Positions 26,206 to 35,698 are shown, counted from the stretch's first letter. The stretch is 42,742 nucleotides of DNA from Brachyspira hampsonii (GCF_001746205.1 NZ_MDCO01000011.1:1-42742); one strand, 5' to 3'. Notes: generated by a model from the sequence alone, not told the origin. Made by a program: numbers and translations.

Positions 26206-29200
26206 TCAATCTCCAAAAACACTTTTCACTATGCTGTAAATTGAAGAAGCAAATCTTTTTTCTACTTTTAGAGGATTAATCAAAGTTTCAATGCCGTCAT
26301 TTATCTCGCAAAACTCTATATCGCCAAACTCAATATCTTCATTAGCGTCCATTCCAAAATACATATAATCGAATGATATATGAACAGCAATATTGAGATA
26401 AGTATCTTTTAATATGTACTCGCAGAAAGTTCCGCCGTCCATAGTCTCGCCTCTAGCCATGTCGTATTTATTTGCTAATGACATCAATACGCCTGCTTTT
26501 ATTTTTTTGGAATTAAGAGAAGTAATTTTGTCTTCGCTTATATCTTTTTCTGTAATCTCTTCATATTTAAAATCAAGCTGTTCTATAGGCTGTGATATCT
26601 CATAGTCTGATAATTGAGTTTTCCATTTTGCTATAGTTTCAGAGTTTAATTCTGAAGGGTGTACTAAAGTTATTAAAGCATTTTCTTTGAGAGTATACTC
26701 TTCTTCATCAACAGTATTGAAAGTACCGTCTTCCATATACCTGAAACTTTCTATTAAATTATTATTCTCATCATAAACGCCCCATATTAGTTTTAATGCA
26801 AATAAATTCATTATAGGGTTTTCAACAAATACAGTTTTAAAATTATCATAAGTCCATTTTCTGCCGTTTAATAATACTTTCTGAAGTCTTATTTTCTGAC
26901 TCTGTATTAAAGTTTTTATTTCTTTTTTAAGAGCTGTGCATTCTTTTTTAGCATTATCTGCTTCTGTTTTGTCATCTTTGCTGTTTGGAGCTGGGAGCGA
27001 TTTTATTATTTTTTGTTTATCATTATCTGTTATTGTGAGTTCAAGATCATTGTTTATTGATAATGTAAATTTTCTTTTTGCCTCTCCTCCGTAGCTTAAA
27101 ACTTTTTCGCCTTTTCTGTCAAATCCGAAATTAGGTATTATTCTGTCTGAAAGCTCATCTGTTGTCATATCAAGTAAGTATGCAACATTTTCCATAGTCT
27201 CTATTGCTACTTCTTTTATTTTAGCAGTAGGTGCTTTTCTTGTGAGGCTGTCTACCAATATTAATGCATAACTTTTTCCGTTTAATGCAATACATTTTAC
27301 AATAAACGCACCCATAACAGTGCGGGAACCTTTAGCAAACTCTTTTATAAGAGGATAAACTTTATCTATCTTTGAATTGTCAGAATACAAAAGATAAGGT
27401 ATTAAAATATTTTTCTTTGTTGCTTCGTAATTAGAATCTTTCCAATAAATATATAACATTTCCAAAGCATTGGTAAATGAATCAATATCAAGAATCTCAG
27501 TAAGCATATCGCAGTCTTTTAATCTGGCAGGCTCAATTAAGTTCATATATTCCATAATAATATATTTAAATATTCTCTCATCAGCCAATTTTCCATTATT
27601 GTATAAAACTTTTGTCAAATGAACATCATCTAAGAATTTTATATTTTTTTCATAATTTGTATTGTAATAAGTATCAATAAACTCCAAAGCCTCATCAATA
27701 CTTTTGAAATTATCACCATATTTTTTAAGATTCCAATTCTTAATAATATTTTTTAATGCTCCTTTAAGTTCTGATGATCTTACCTTCTCTGACATATTTT
27801 CAACATATTCTCTTGTAATAGCTTCATTATCAGAAATAGCTTTAATACAATATCTTTTTACTTCGGCTCTCTTTGTATTTTCAAGAACTGTATAAACTAA
27901 ATGATAATCATTATAATGACATTTATTATACAAAGTCTTTAATATATCTAATGCTGTATTTTTATTTGATGCTATATTATCTTTTATAAACTTATCATCA
28001 CTTAATATATTTACCACTTCATCAAAATAGCTTTTAAATAATTCATCTTTTACGCTGTTTATAATAACATTATTATTTTCATCTACACATCTAAGCTCTT
28101 TATATAATGTAGGTAGACATTTTCCGCCATAGTCATAATAATAATTTGAAAAATCTCCTGCATAATCAAAATAGTATGAAAGAAGAATTTCTTTTAATGT
28201 AATATTTAATTCTTTATTATTTAATAAACTATCAATAACTTCTTTTAAAGTTTTACTTCCTATAGACGCCTGCACTTCTATATATTTTCTTATTCCAATC
28301 TGAATTGGTAAATATTTAAAAATATCAAGAGCAAACTTTTTATAGTTTTTCATTTCATCGCTGTCATAATTAAATAAAGAGTATAAATAATAAAGTTCTG
28401 TATTAAGACAATATTCAGGGAGAGTATTTCCCCATCTGTATGTACTGTATAGATTGTATGTATTTTTTTTGTCTGTATAATAATCTATAAGCGTATCAAA
28501 GAGTTTATTTTTATCTTTATCAAATATTTCTTCTATTTTTACTGTAGTAGTAAAAGTAGGTCTCTTATTATATCTATTAGATTTATCTTCTGTAAATTTA
28601 TTAACTATAGTTTGAAATACAGGTATAGACTTTTTTAAATTATTTGTGTCTATATTATTATCATTATGCTCTAATAAAACACCGCTAAGTACTATAAATA
28701 TTCTTTTGTTTCTATCATTTTTTAAATCATTTCCTACTAAATTATAAACTTTATAAAAATCTTCTTTATAGTTTAAATATAAATCTCTTGCCCCATAAAT
28801 GAATGCATAATGAAAATAATCTTCAAAATGTTTTGCTATAAATATAAAAGAGTTTGGATAATTTATTGCTTTGAGGAATTTATCTTTGGCTTTATAAGGA
28901 TTACTGTAATCTAATAATCTTAAATACTGTCCAATTTCAATATTCATATCAATAATATATTCTTCATTGTTATTTAATACTTCTACAAATTTATTTTTTA
29001 TAGCTTCGTTTTTATCTAAAAGAGAAGCAATCACATTTAAAGTATCATAAAGATTTGGAAGAACATCGAATGATTTTATAGCTGCATTTATATATTTCTC
29101 ATCACATTCTTTATTATTTTTTATAACAGAACATATTGCAATCAATGGTATTACAGCATCTCTTCCCATTTTATGCAGTATTTTTTTATTGTCATTGTTA

Positions 29201-29646
29201 TTAATAATATTAATATATTTATCTGTGTATTCTTCAAACTCTTTACTGAAGTATTTATTAAAATCTTCAAAAACTGTATATATTAATTTTTCACCATTTA
29301 AAGTTCTTGCCTGCTCTTTATATCTTTTCTCATATCCATAAACAAGATATCTGAGTGACTTTTCAAAATCTCTATTAACTATATAATCAAAAATAACATA
29401 TCTAGTTCCGCCTTCTCCTTCTTTATCGTTTCCGTAAATAAGTATCTTCATGAAATGTTCATATCTTTTTTTTAATTTCTCATCTTCTATAGAAAAATAA
29501 TCTTTCAAAAATTCCTCTTTATAATGAAAATAATCATAAGAATTCCTTTTTATTTTACTGAAATCATTTGTAGATTCACATTTCTCCATATCATCTTCTA
29601 TAGAAGAGCCTTTATAATATAATTCAAGTTTTTCTTCTAAGTTCAT
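26206..29646 (-). CDS. large DUF4132-domain protein
   Basis: A 1146-residue soluble protein, the largest in the window. The N-terminal two-thirds is all-helical and repeat-like (HEAT-like, rich in Lys, Asn, Tyr, Leu). The C-terminal third carries the DUF4132 pattern: DELSDRIIPNFGFDRKGEKV, then RLQKVLLNGRKWTYDNFKTV, FVENPIMNLFALKLIWGVYD and YTLKENALITLVHPSEL. The family includes E. coli YehI/MolR-type proteins, and DUF4132 is often near WGR-domain proteins; its biochemical role is unsettled. Strong GGAGGATAAATTATG ribosome binding site, its own promoter, and no operon partner. Entirely intact next to a region of broken genes. Confidence 0.82.
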   Translation of the reverse strand: MNLEEKLELYYKGSSIEDDMEKCESTNDFSKIKRNSYDYFHYKEEFLKDYFSIEDEKLKKRYEHFMKILIYGNDKEGEGGTRYVIFDYIVNRDFEKSLRYLVYGYEKRYKEQARTLNGEKLIYTVFEDFNKYFSKEFEEYTDKYINIINNNDNKKILHKMGRDAVIPLIAICSVIKNNKECDEKYINAAIKSFDVLPNLYDTLNVIASLLDKNEAIKNKFVEVLNNNEEYIIDMNIEIGQYLRLLDYSNPYKAKDKFLKAINYPNSFIFIAKHFEDYFHYAFIYGARDLYLNYKEDFYKVYNLVGNDLKNDRNKRIFIVLSGVLLEHNDNNIDTNNLKKSIPVFQTIVNKFTEDKSNRYNKRPTFTTTVKIEEIFDKDKNKLFDTLIDYYTDKKNTYNLYSTYRWGNTLPEYCLNTELYYLYSLFNYDSDEMKNYKKFALDIFKYLPIQIGIRKYIEVQASIGSKTLKEVIDSLLNNKELNITLKEILLSYYFDYAGDFSNYYYDYGGKCLPTLYKELRCVDENNNVIINSVKDELFKSYFDEVVNILSDDKFIKDNIASNKNTALDILKTLYNKCHYNDYHLVYTVLENTKRAEVKRYCIKAISDNEAITREYVENMSEKVRSSELKGALKNIIKNWNLKKYGDNFKSIDEALEFIDTYYNTNYEKNIKFLDDVHLTKVLYNNGKLADERIFKYIIMEYMNLIEPARLKDCDMLTEILDIDSFTNALEMLYIYWKDSNYEATKKNILIPYLLYSDNSKIDKVYPLIKEFAKGSRTVMGAFIVKCIALNGKSYALILVDSLTRKAPTAKIKEVAIETMENVAYLLDMTTDELSDRIIPNFGFDRKGEKVLSYGGEAKRKFTLSINNDLELTITDNDKQKIIKSLPAPNSKDDKTEADNAKKECTALKKEIKTLIQSQKIRLQKVLLNGRKWTYDNFKTVFVENPIMNLFALKLIWGVYDENNNLIESFRYMEDGTFNTVDEEEYTLKENALITLVHPSELNSETIAKWKTQLSDYEISQPIEQLDFKYEEITEKDISEDKITSLNSKKIKAGVLMSLANKYDMARGETMDGGTFCEYILKDTYLNIAVHISFDYMYFGMDANEDIEFGDIEFCEINDGIETLINPLKVEKRFASSIYSIVKSVFGD

Positions 29647-29680
29647 AATTTATCCTCCAATAAAAACTATATCAATATAT

Positions 29681-29708
29681 AGTATATGCATTTTTATTTG
29701 TTTGTCAA
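29681..29708 (-). promoter_or_regulatory. promoter of the DUF4132 gene
   Basis: On the minus strand TTGACA, a 16-bp spacer and TATACT. An inverted repeat ACTATAT-N4-ATATAGT (29667-29684) overlaps the -10 box and start region and might be an operator. Confidence 0.6.
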
Positions 29709-29744
29709 TATAATATATAAGTATAAAATATTAATTATAATAAA

Positions 29745-29773
29745 AAAGCCTATGCAATAAATGCATAGGCTTT
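29745..29773 (-). terminator. terminator of the 35-residue protein gene
   Basis: A perfect 12-bp stem (AAAGCCTATGCA with TGCATAGGCTTT) with a 5-nt loop, followed on the minus strand by TTTTATTATAATT; with the stem's own T's this makes six consecutive T's. Confidence 0.75.
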
Positions 29774-29797
29774 AAGGAGAAACAAATAATATAATTC

Positions 29798-29905
29798 TTA
29801 TATGTATTTACTTATTATTTCATAATATTCGCCTATTAATGAGCCGTAGTCTTCATCACTAAGAAAAGTACATTCGTTATTTAAAATATTAAATAATTTA
29901 GTCAT
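29798..29905 (-). CDS. 35-residue protein, function unknown
   Basis: A very short frame with the best ribosome binding site of the window (AAAAGGAGGTATATT then ATG) and a strong terminator 25 bp after its stop. It encodes MTKLFNILNNECTFLSDEDY followed by GSLIGEYYEIISKYI. The single Cys and acidic centre are notable; the C-terminal half could form an amphipathic helix. No signal peptide. I recognise no family. Presence of its own signals makes it likelier than chance, and it could be a regulatory or toxin-like small protein, but that is speculation. Confidence 0.65.
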   Translation of the reverse strand: MTKLFNILNNECTFLSDEDYGSLIGEYYEIISKYI

Positions 29906-30203
29906 AATATACCTCCTTTTACTGATTAATTGACTCTAATATTTTTATGTGAAATAATTACTGCATATTGTAGTTAATTATCACAATCATCTATTAATAA
30001 TATAATAAATTGTATGATAAATACAATAACTTTTTAATATATTATTAAAAAAATATCATAAAATATAATTGATTAGTATAAATCTCTAAAATAGAAAATA
30101 AAATATTAGCAGTAATGATTATTAATAATTAAGTTTTTATATAAAAAAGCAATATACTTTATAATATAGTATATTGCTTTGTATTTAAATTCTTATAAAT
30201 TAA
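29906..30203. other. about 300-bp spacer
   Basis: AT-rich sequence upstream of the 35-residue gene and downstream of the barrel-protein gene. Apart from the terminator at 30146-30180 I see no structure or coding. Confidence 0.5.
30146..30180 (-). terminator. terminator of the outer-membrane protein gene
   Basis: A perfect 13-bp stem (AAAGCAATATACT with AGTATATTGCTTT), followed on the minus strand by a T-run, 24 bp after the stop codon. Confidence 0.8.
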
Positions 30204-31289
30204 TTAGTATCGCCAAATGCCCCAAATATCCAATCCTCCGCCGAATGCATTATATATATTAAAGTCAGCACTTTTTTTCATTATTCCCTGACCCTCAGCA
30301 TATCCTGTCAAACCGAATGTGAAATTTTCAACCAAAGTAACTCGAATTTCTCCTTCAACTCCATAATGCAAATTATATTCACCATCCACTTTATATATTT
30401 TACCCTCAAACATAAGTCTAGGCATTACATAAGTATATATAGCCCCCAATTTAGCTTCAAATTTAGCAGGCATTAATAGATAGAAATATATACTGTCGGT
30501 AGATCTTCCGCCTGCATCATCATATAAATAATTAAGTGTAGCATCTTCAGCATATCCTGCATCTATAGTAGCCCATCTGGCACCTATACCATAGTAGAAA
30601 CCTAATTTTACAGGAAGACTTATTTGAACAGGATAATTATCAAATCTTGTAAGCATTATACTGCCGTATAAAGAACCTCCTAATACCATAGGAGCTATTT
30701 TTGTTCCTCCTACATTATTTGTAACACTAGAAAGCTGTATACCATAATGAAGCGACATTGTAAATTCATCTAATAAACCACCCCTAAACATAAAAGAAAA
30801 TTTAGGAGTTGTACTAACAGAAATTTTTCCTCCATAATATGAAGGATCTCCCACAGATACAGAAATAGGTAATGATAATCGGTATTTATCTGTAGCAAAA
30901 CCGAAAGAAAATGAATGACTATGTGCAATGGGACTGTTTTTATTATTAAGGTCATTATATAAACTAAATTGATATCCAAATCCAAATATACCGTAGCTTA
31001 ATCCTACAAAACCTTTAGGCAAAAAAGCTAATTTTCTGCTGCCGTCAGCATTTGTATGACTATTATCAACTATATGTGATAAATCTAATATTGCTACTCC
31101 TAATTTAAAAGGAGTATTATGATTCATAAGCGGAGCAAAATCATATATGGTGCTTACTCTATCTGAGCCGAATCTTGTTGAGGTTACTCCTTCTATTAAA
31201 TTATGCATATTATCTTTGTCTATTATATCATCTATAGCAAAAGCAAAAGAGTTTAATATTAATAGCATCATAAATATTATTTTTTTCAT
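30204..31289 (-). CDS. outer-membrane beta-barrel protein
   Basis: A 361-residue protein with a signal peptide (MKKIIFMMLLILNSFAFA). The mature chain is a succession of alternating aromatic and Gly-rich strands (FGFGYQFSLYND, HSFSFGFATDKYRLSLP, GVEGEIRVTLVENFTFGLTG) ending in an aromatic (GIWRY), so it is probably a surface-exposed barrel. It resembles Brachyspira surface proteins in size (about 40 kDa), but I cannot assign it to the Vsp family. The start is placed at 31289 behind GTGGAGAAAAA rather than ten codons upstream. Monocistronic with a strong terminator. Confidence 0.75.
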   Translation of the reverse strand: MKKIIFMMLLILNSFAFAIDDIIDKDNMHNLIEGVTSTRFGSDRVSTIYDFAPLMNHNTPFKLGVAILDLSHIVDNSHTNADGSRKLAFLPKGFVGLSYGIFGFGYQFSLYNDLNNKNSPIAHSHSFSFGFATDKYRLSLPISVSVGDPSYYGGKISVSTTPKFSFMFRGGLLDEFTMSLHYGIQLSSVTNNVGGTKIAPMVLGGSLYGSIMLTRFDNYPVQISLPVKLGFYYGIGARWATIDAGYAEDATLNYLYDDAGGRSTDSIYFYLLMPAKFEAKLGAIYTYVMPRLMFEGKIYKVDGEYNLHYGVEGEIRVTLVENFTFGLTGYAEGQGIMKKSADFNIYNAFGGGLDIWGIWRY

Positions 31290-31477
31290 TTTTTCTCCAC
31301 TCATTATACTATAATACAAAACAGATATTATTTAATAATGTAAATAATTTAATCGTCGTAATAGTTTATAGTATAAACTCTATTTTTTCAAGTGCATACT
31401 TTATTTATATTTTTATATAAGCTTAAAAGTAAATTAAAAGGCATTTTCTTCCGATAAATTCATATACGGAATTAAAA

Positions 31478-32386
31478 ATGATAAAAGATTTTTTTTATTT
31501 TATAGTTATTATACTAACTAAAACTATAATAGATTTATTCAGATCATTCGGAAGTATCATAATATTCGGATTTATTTTATATGTGCTTTCTTCTATTACT
31601 AGGCGAATATTTGCTAAAACATTAGGAGCTAAAACAGAAGTTTATATTACAGGCTGGATAGGTACTCCTATACATGAGCTTTCACATGCCTTATTTTGTT
31701 TATTATTCAAACATAAAATTAATGATATAAAATTATTTAATACGAAATCAGACACTATAGGTTATGTTCTTCATAGTTATGATTCAAGAAGTTGGTATCA
31801 GCAAATGGGTAATTTTTTTATAGGGGTAGGACCGATTATTATTGGTACTTTAATAGTTTATTTATTATTTATTTTATTAGCTCCTGAGTTAAAAAATAAT
31901 ATTTTTGAAATACCTATTATAAAATATAAACAAGTATTTAATTCTGATATATTATCAATATTTTACTATACAATATCAAATATATTTGTATATACTTATA
32001 ATATTTTTATTAATATTATAAAAAATATTGTAGAGTATTCTGCTTTCAAAAATATTACTTTTTGGATATTTTTATATTTATCAATAGCAATAGCTTCTCA
32101 TATGGAGTTAAGTCCGGCTGATATTTCACATGCTTCAAAAGGTATTATAGTAATATTTGCTTTGTCATTAATATTAAATACAATATTTATTATAATGAAA
32201 GTATTTTTGAAATTTGATATTCCTATTTTTATAAATAATTTCTTTAATAGAATTTTAGAAACATATAATATGCTATTAATATTTTCAGCTATAATATCAT
32301 TATTTAATTTCTTGATATCTTATATAATTTTAACACCTATTAATTTAATAAAAAACGGCAGATTAATTAATCCATTTACAAGCTGA
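31478..32386 (+). CDS. membrane protein with HExxH zinc-protease-like motif
   Basis: A 302-residue integral membrane protein with about six hydrophobic segments. In the second half of the first membrane region it reads GWIGTPIHELSHALFCLLF, where HELSH fits the HExxH zinc site inside a membrane helix, as in site-2-type (M50) intramembrane proteases. A second candidate ligand region is near NFFIGVGPIIIG. No PDZ domain. It may be a membrane protease or a non-catalytic relative. The ribosome binding site is weak (ACGGAATT). Transcribed towards csrA, which lies on the opposite strand. Confidence 0.65.
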   Translation: MIKDFFYFIVIILTKTIIDLFRSFGSIIIFGFILYVLSSITRRIFAKTLGAKTEVYITGWIGTPIHELSHALFCLLFKHKINDIKLFNTKSDTIGYVLHSYDSRSWYQQMGNFFIGVGPIIIGTLIVYLLFILLAPELKNNIFEIPIIKYKQVFNSDILSIFYYTISNIFVYTYNIFINIIKNIVEYSAFKNITFWIFLYLSIAIASHMELSPADISHASKGIIVIFALSLILNTIFIIMKVFLKFDIPIFINNFFNRILETYNMLLIFSAIISLFNFLISYIILTPINLIKNGRLINPFTS

Positions 32387-32476
32387 TGACTTATGTTATT
32401 TATTACTTTTTAAAAATAAATATAATGATAGTTTAGATTTTATAAGAATTTTAAGAAAAATAATATTATTTAATTA

Positions 32477-32722
32477 CTATTTTTTACCAAATTTATTTTT
32501 AACAAAATTACTCAAAATATTTAATTTATCAGCAGTAGCTTCTTTTGAGGCCTCTAAGTTTTGGCTTTCTATTTCCTCATAAACTTCTTTTCTGAATATT
32601 TTTACATTTTTAGGAGCATTAATACCAAGTTTTATTTGATCTCCTCGTATATCTACGAGCATTATTTCTATATTATCTCCTATTACTATGCTTTGATTTA
32701 TTTTTCTAGAAAGTACAAGCAT
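32477..32722 (-). CDS. csrA: carbon storage regulator CsrA
   Basis: An 81-residue RNA-binding regulator with the family's beta strands ([20 protein letters not shown], then [20 protein letters not shown] and [10 protein letters not shown]) and an extended C-terminal tail typical of spirochaetes. It blocks translation by binding GGA in mRNA leaders. FliW, encoded immediately upstream, antagonises it when flagellin is low. Its ribosome binding site AAGGAG lies inside the end of fliW, so the two are translationally coupled. Confidence 0.95.
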   Translation of the reverse strand: MLVLSRKINQSIVIGDNIEIMLVDIRGDQIKLGINAPKNVKIFRKEVYEEIESQNLEASKEATADKLNILSNFVKNKFGKK

Positions 32723-32724
32723 TG

Positions 32725-33201
32725 TTATGAACTCCTTTCCTCTGTATTGGCATTTTCTGAAGAATCATTATCTTCTAAAAGAATTGAATGTCTGGTTGTA
32801 TATTTATCTCCTGAGACAGTACATTGTTTAGCTTTGTGATTTTTTATATTAAAAACTACAGGGGCTACTAAGTTAGCACTCATAGATTTAAAATCACTAT
32901 TTGGAATGCTGACAATAGTAAGCAGATATAAATCTTCATTATTTTCTATACCTAAATATTTTATATCATCATCATGCACATCAGGTTCATAATTTTTAAA
33001 TATCAAAAACGGATCTATAAGTATAAAGCATACATTTTTATTATCTTTAGACTGAAGTATCTTAAAAGTTCCTTCCTCATCCATATTAACAAGATAAAAT
33101 TCATCATACTCCTCAAATGCTAATATAGTACCATTTAGATGGTATAATGAATCATCTGAAACTTCTATTTTTCCTAATATCCTAGATTCTATTTCCGGCA
33201 T
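32725..33201 (-). CDS. fliW: flagellar assembly factor FliW
   Basis: A 158-residue protein with family features: [19 protein letters not shown], a conserved [20 protein letters not shown] and [35 protein letters not shown]. FliW binds flagellin and CsrA competitively, coupling filament assembly to flagellin translation. Good ribosome binding site GAAGGAAATAATTTTATG. It lies between flgL and csrA, the arrangement seen in many bacteria with periplasmic or external flagella. Confidence 0.93.
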   Translation of the reverse strand: MPEIESRILGKIEVSDDSLYHLNGTILAFEEYDEFYLVNMDEEGTFKILQSKDNKNVCFILIDPFLIFKNYEPDVHDDDIKYLGIENNEDLYLLTIVSIPNSDFKSMSANLVAPVVFNIKNHKAKQCTVSGDKYTTRHSILLEDNDSSENANTEERSS

Positions 33202-33261
33202 AAAATTATTTCCTTCTACACATTAAAAATATTTTATATTGTCAGCATTTTATTTTTTATA

Positions 33262-34515
33262 TTATCTCAAATAGTCCATAAGAGTTCTGCCTAATAATCT
33301 TCCGGCTGTTTGTAATGAAGCATTATGAGCATATTGCCACATATTAAAATTAACTATTTCTTCAGCATAATCAATATTTTCATTTTTAGCTAAAGCTTCT
33401 TCAATAGCTAATTTCTGATTTTCAAAGCTAGTATATCCCATATCAAGTCTTGTTACTTTAGAAGATGCATTAGCCTGAACAGTAGCAACATTATCTAAAG
33501 AACTGTCTATATATCCTAATGCTTCTCCTCCTATAGCTCTTACATCATCATTTAGCATAGCATCTCTTAAATAGATTAAACTTTCAAATATGCTTTTTCC
33601 TGTTACTAAAGTGCTAGGTTCATAATTGTTTTCCGGACTATTGGCAGCACCTTCTCTTACTAATCCTATATCCTGCAAAACTGTACCTCCTGCTAAATCC
33701 TGTAGAAGTATTTTATGAGGAGATCCTGTTTTTAGCTGTATAACTTTTTCTCCGCCTTTTAAATCTCCTATGCTGGCACTTACATTTCCATTAGCATCAT
33801 TTATTCTTTGAACTATCGCTTCAATATTATCGCCTTGTTTAATATTAATAACCATATCATCTATCATAATATCCTGATCTTCAGCAGCAATATAAGTTGA
33901 AGCATCTGTTGTAGATATTATTTCCATATCAGTTCCCCAAAAAGCATAATTACCTGGAGTTGCTACATTAATAACTTGTCCGTTTTCTATTTCTCTATTT
34001 TGAGCATTTCCATCACCTTCATACATAACGGATTGTACTATAGAGCGTCCTGCTTTTTCATCATATCCGTAAAATGCTCTGAAAGGTGCTGTTTTAATAC
34101 TAGTTCCTGAGAATATAAACTCTCCTTTGCTTTGAGTTTTGGATATATCATATATTCTTTCTATCATTTCTTCTACTTCCATAGCCATTTTAGCTCTGTC
34201 ATCTGCTCCGTAAGTGCTGTTTGCTCCTTGTACTGCTAAATCTCTTGCTCTGTTCAAAGCTTCTGTTATAGCAGACATAGAATCATGTGCTACACTTAAT
34301 CTTTCTTTTCCATCGACTATATTATTCTGATATCTGTCCACTGATGACATTCTAGTTCTATAATATATAGAATTGATAGTTGATGTAACATTCTGGTGAG
34401 GGTACTGCACCCTTTGACCAGTAGATAATCTAGTTTGAGAAACTTCCATCTCATTATAGTTTCTTTTTATTGTACTAACTGTTCTATTAAATTGGGCTTG
34501 TTCAGTAACTCTCAT
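33262..34515 (-). CDS. flgL: flagellar hook-filament junction protein FlgL (HAP3)
   Basis: A 417-residue flagellin-like protein. It has the conserved N-terminal helix (MRVTEQAQFNRTVSTIKRNY, then QTRLSTGQRV) and C-terminal helix (AEEIVNFNMWQYAHNASLQT, then AGRLLGRTLMDYLR) of the flagellin superfamily, with a variable central domain. It joins the hook to the filament in the periplasm. The leader carries AAAACAGGAGATAAAA before ATG; the GGA inside the ribosome binding site resembles a CsrA target. flgK is not next to it. Confidence 0.92.
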   Translation of the reverse strand: MRVTEQAQFNRTVSTIKRNYNEMEVSQTRLSTGQRVQYPHQNVTSTINSIYYRTRMSSVDRYQNNIVDGKERLSVAHDSMSAITEALNRARDLAVQGANSTYGADDRAKMAMEVEEMIERIYDISKTQSKGEFIFSGTSIKTAPFRAFYGYDEKAGRSIVQSVMYEGDGNAQNREIENGQVINVATPGNYAFWGTDMEIISTTDASTYIAAEDQDIMIDDMVINIKQGDNIEAIVQRINDANGNVSASIGDLKGGEKVIQLKTGSPHKILLQDLAGGTVLQDIGLVREGAANSPENNYEPSTLVTGKSIFESLIYLRDAMLNDDVRAIGGEALGYIDSSLDNVATVQANASSKVTRLDMGYTSFENQKLAIEEALAKNENIDYAEEIVNFNMWQYAHNASLQTAGRLLGRTLMDYLR

Positions 34516-34858
34516 TTTTATCTCCTGTTTTAATATAGAAGTGATTATTATATCGTTTCTATTCTCGTAATAATCTAAAATTCTTTTATTATTTTTTTAT
34601 TGCTATATATTTTTAATAAAAATTGTACGCTTGATTTGCAGTATTCGTCAAAAAGTACAGCAAATAAATTTCTATACGCTCACAATTTTCAGCTTTCTAG
34701 CATTTAAAATTTTATTATTGCTGATAATAAAACTATCTCTTATTATCGGAATATAAATTATAAAAAATATTTATGTACATACTAAATTTCTATATAAAAA
34801 ATTTATATTGCCGTTAATGTTATGTTAATTAAATATGTTTATGGAGTATTAATATTTT
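34516..34858. other. 343-bp divergent spacer between flgL and the DUF5674 gene
   Basis: No coding. Two inverted repeats are present: a hairpin pairing ATTTGC-A-GTA (34636-34645) with TAC-A-GCAAAT (one A-A mismatch, 12-nt loop), and a perfect 9-bp stem TTTTATTAT/ATAATAAAA (around 34711-34733). A TATAAT on the minus strand near 34550 may belong to the flgL promoter. Confidence 0.4.
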
Positions 34859-35203
34859 ATGATAATTATAAGGGAAAGCATTGAAGCGTCAGAAATAAAA
34901 AATCTGCTTGGAAATTTTTTTACGGATATGGTGAAGGGTGTTGTTGATATAGAAAAAAATGAATTAGCTTTGGATGCAGAACTTCACAGCGATTTGGAAT
35001 CTTTACTTATAGAAAATGGTTCTTCACAACATGATTTATGGGGGATTAATATTTATCCTGAATTAGATGATGAAGATTTTATAGAGTTTGATTCTTTAAT
35101 CAATATAAGACCTTCTGATAATAATAGAAGCAGGTATGTAGAAGATGAAAATATTAGAAATAAAATAATATCAATATTAAATAATCTAATCATTAAGCAG
35201 TAG
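34859..35203 (+). CDS. DUF5674 family protein
   Basis: A 114-residue cytoplasmic protein matching the DUF5674 pattern: FFTDMVKGVVDIEKNELALD, then AELHSDLESLLIENGSSQHD, LWGINIYPE, and FIEFDSLINIRPSDNNRSR. Function unknown; the conserved His, Asp and Trp-Gly-Ile-Asn residues suggest a small binding or enzymatic site. It overlaps no neighbour but is 8 bp upstream of a second small gene, suggesting an operon. Confidence 0.8.
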   Translation: MIIIRESIEASEIKNLLGNFFTDMVKGVVDIEKNELALDAELHSDLESLLIENGSSQHDLWGINIYPELDDEDFIEFDSLINIRPSDNNRSRYVEDENIRNKIISILNNLIIKQ

Positions 35204-35211
35204 GTATATTT

Positions 35212-35547
35212 ATGAGTTATATGCATAAAGATTCAGCAAATGGAAAATGGAAAACTTTAAGTCTTGCAGAACAGATGGCTAATATTGGAAGTGAAGTTTA
35301 CAGAGCAATAAAATTTAAAAAGAAAAATAATTCTGAATATTCTAAAAATTCTGCATACAGAGCCTTAGAACTTATAGATTTGACTATATTAGCTCAGTAC
35401 AAAAAACATAGCATAAAAGAGTTTACAAGATTGAGAGAAGTTTTATGCGATTATTTGCTTGGCGATAATGAATATAATACAGATGAAAGTATTATGAAAT
35501 ATTTTGATAGTTTTGCTTATATATTGGCAAAAAGAAAAGGAAAATAA
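35212..35547 (+). CDS. conserved small helical protein, HEPN-like
   Basis: A 111-residue, mostly helical protein with KTLSLAEQMANIGSEVYRAI, YRALELIDLTI and TRLREVLCDYLLGDNEYN. The pattern (a helix with ANIGSEV and a TRLREVL helix) occurs in a widespread small family that I recall, loosely related in length to HEPN proteins; no RX4-6H nuclease motif is evident. Its pairing with DUF5674 and a nearby nucleotidyltransferase may be meaningful, but no toxin-antitoxin function can be claimed. Confidence 0.7.
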   Translation: MSYMHKDSANGKWKTLSLAEQMANIGSEVYRAIKFKKKNNSEYSKNSAYRALELIDLTILAQYKKHSIKEFTRLREVLCDYLLGDNEYNTDESIMKYFDSFAYILAKRKGK

Positions 35548-35698
35548 AATAACTATAATAAAATTAAGAGTTTTTATTTTTTATATAATATTTCAATTAA
35601 TCATAATTTTTAATGCAGCTTTTAATTATTTATTATACAAACAATATTTTAAATTTATCAAAAGTTTTTATATTATTAAAAATCGTATCTACTTTTAA

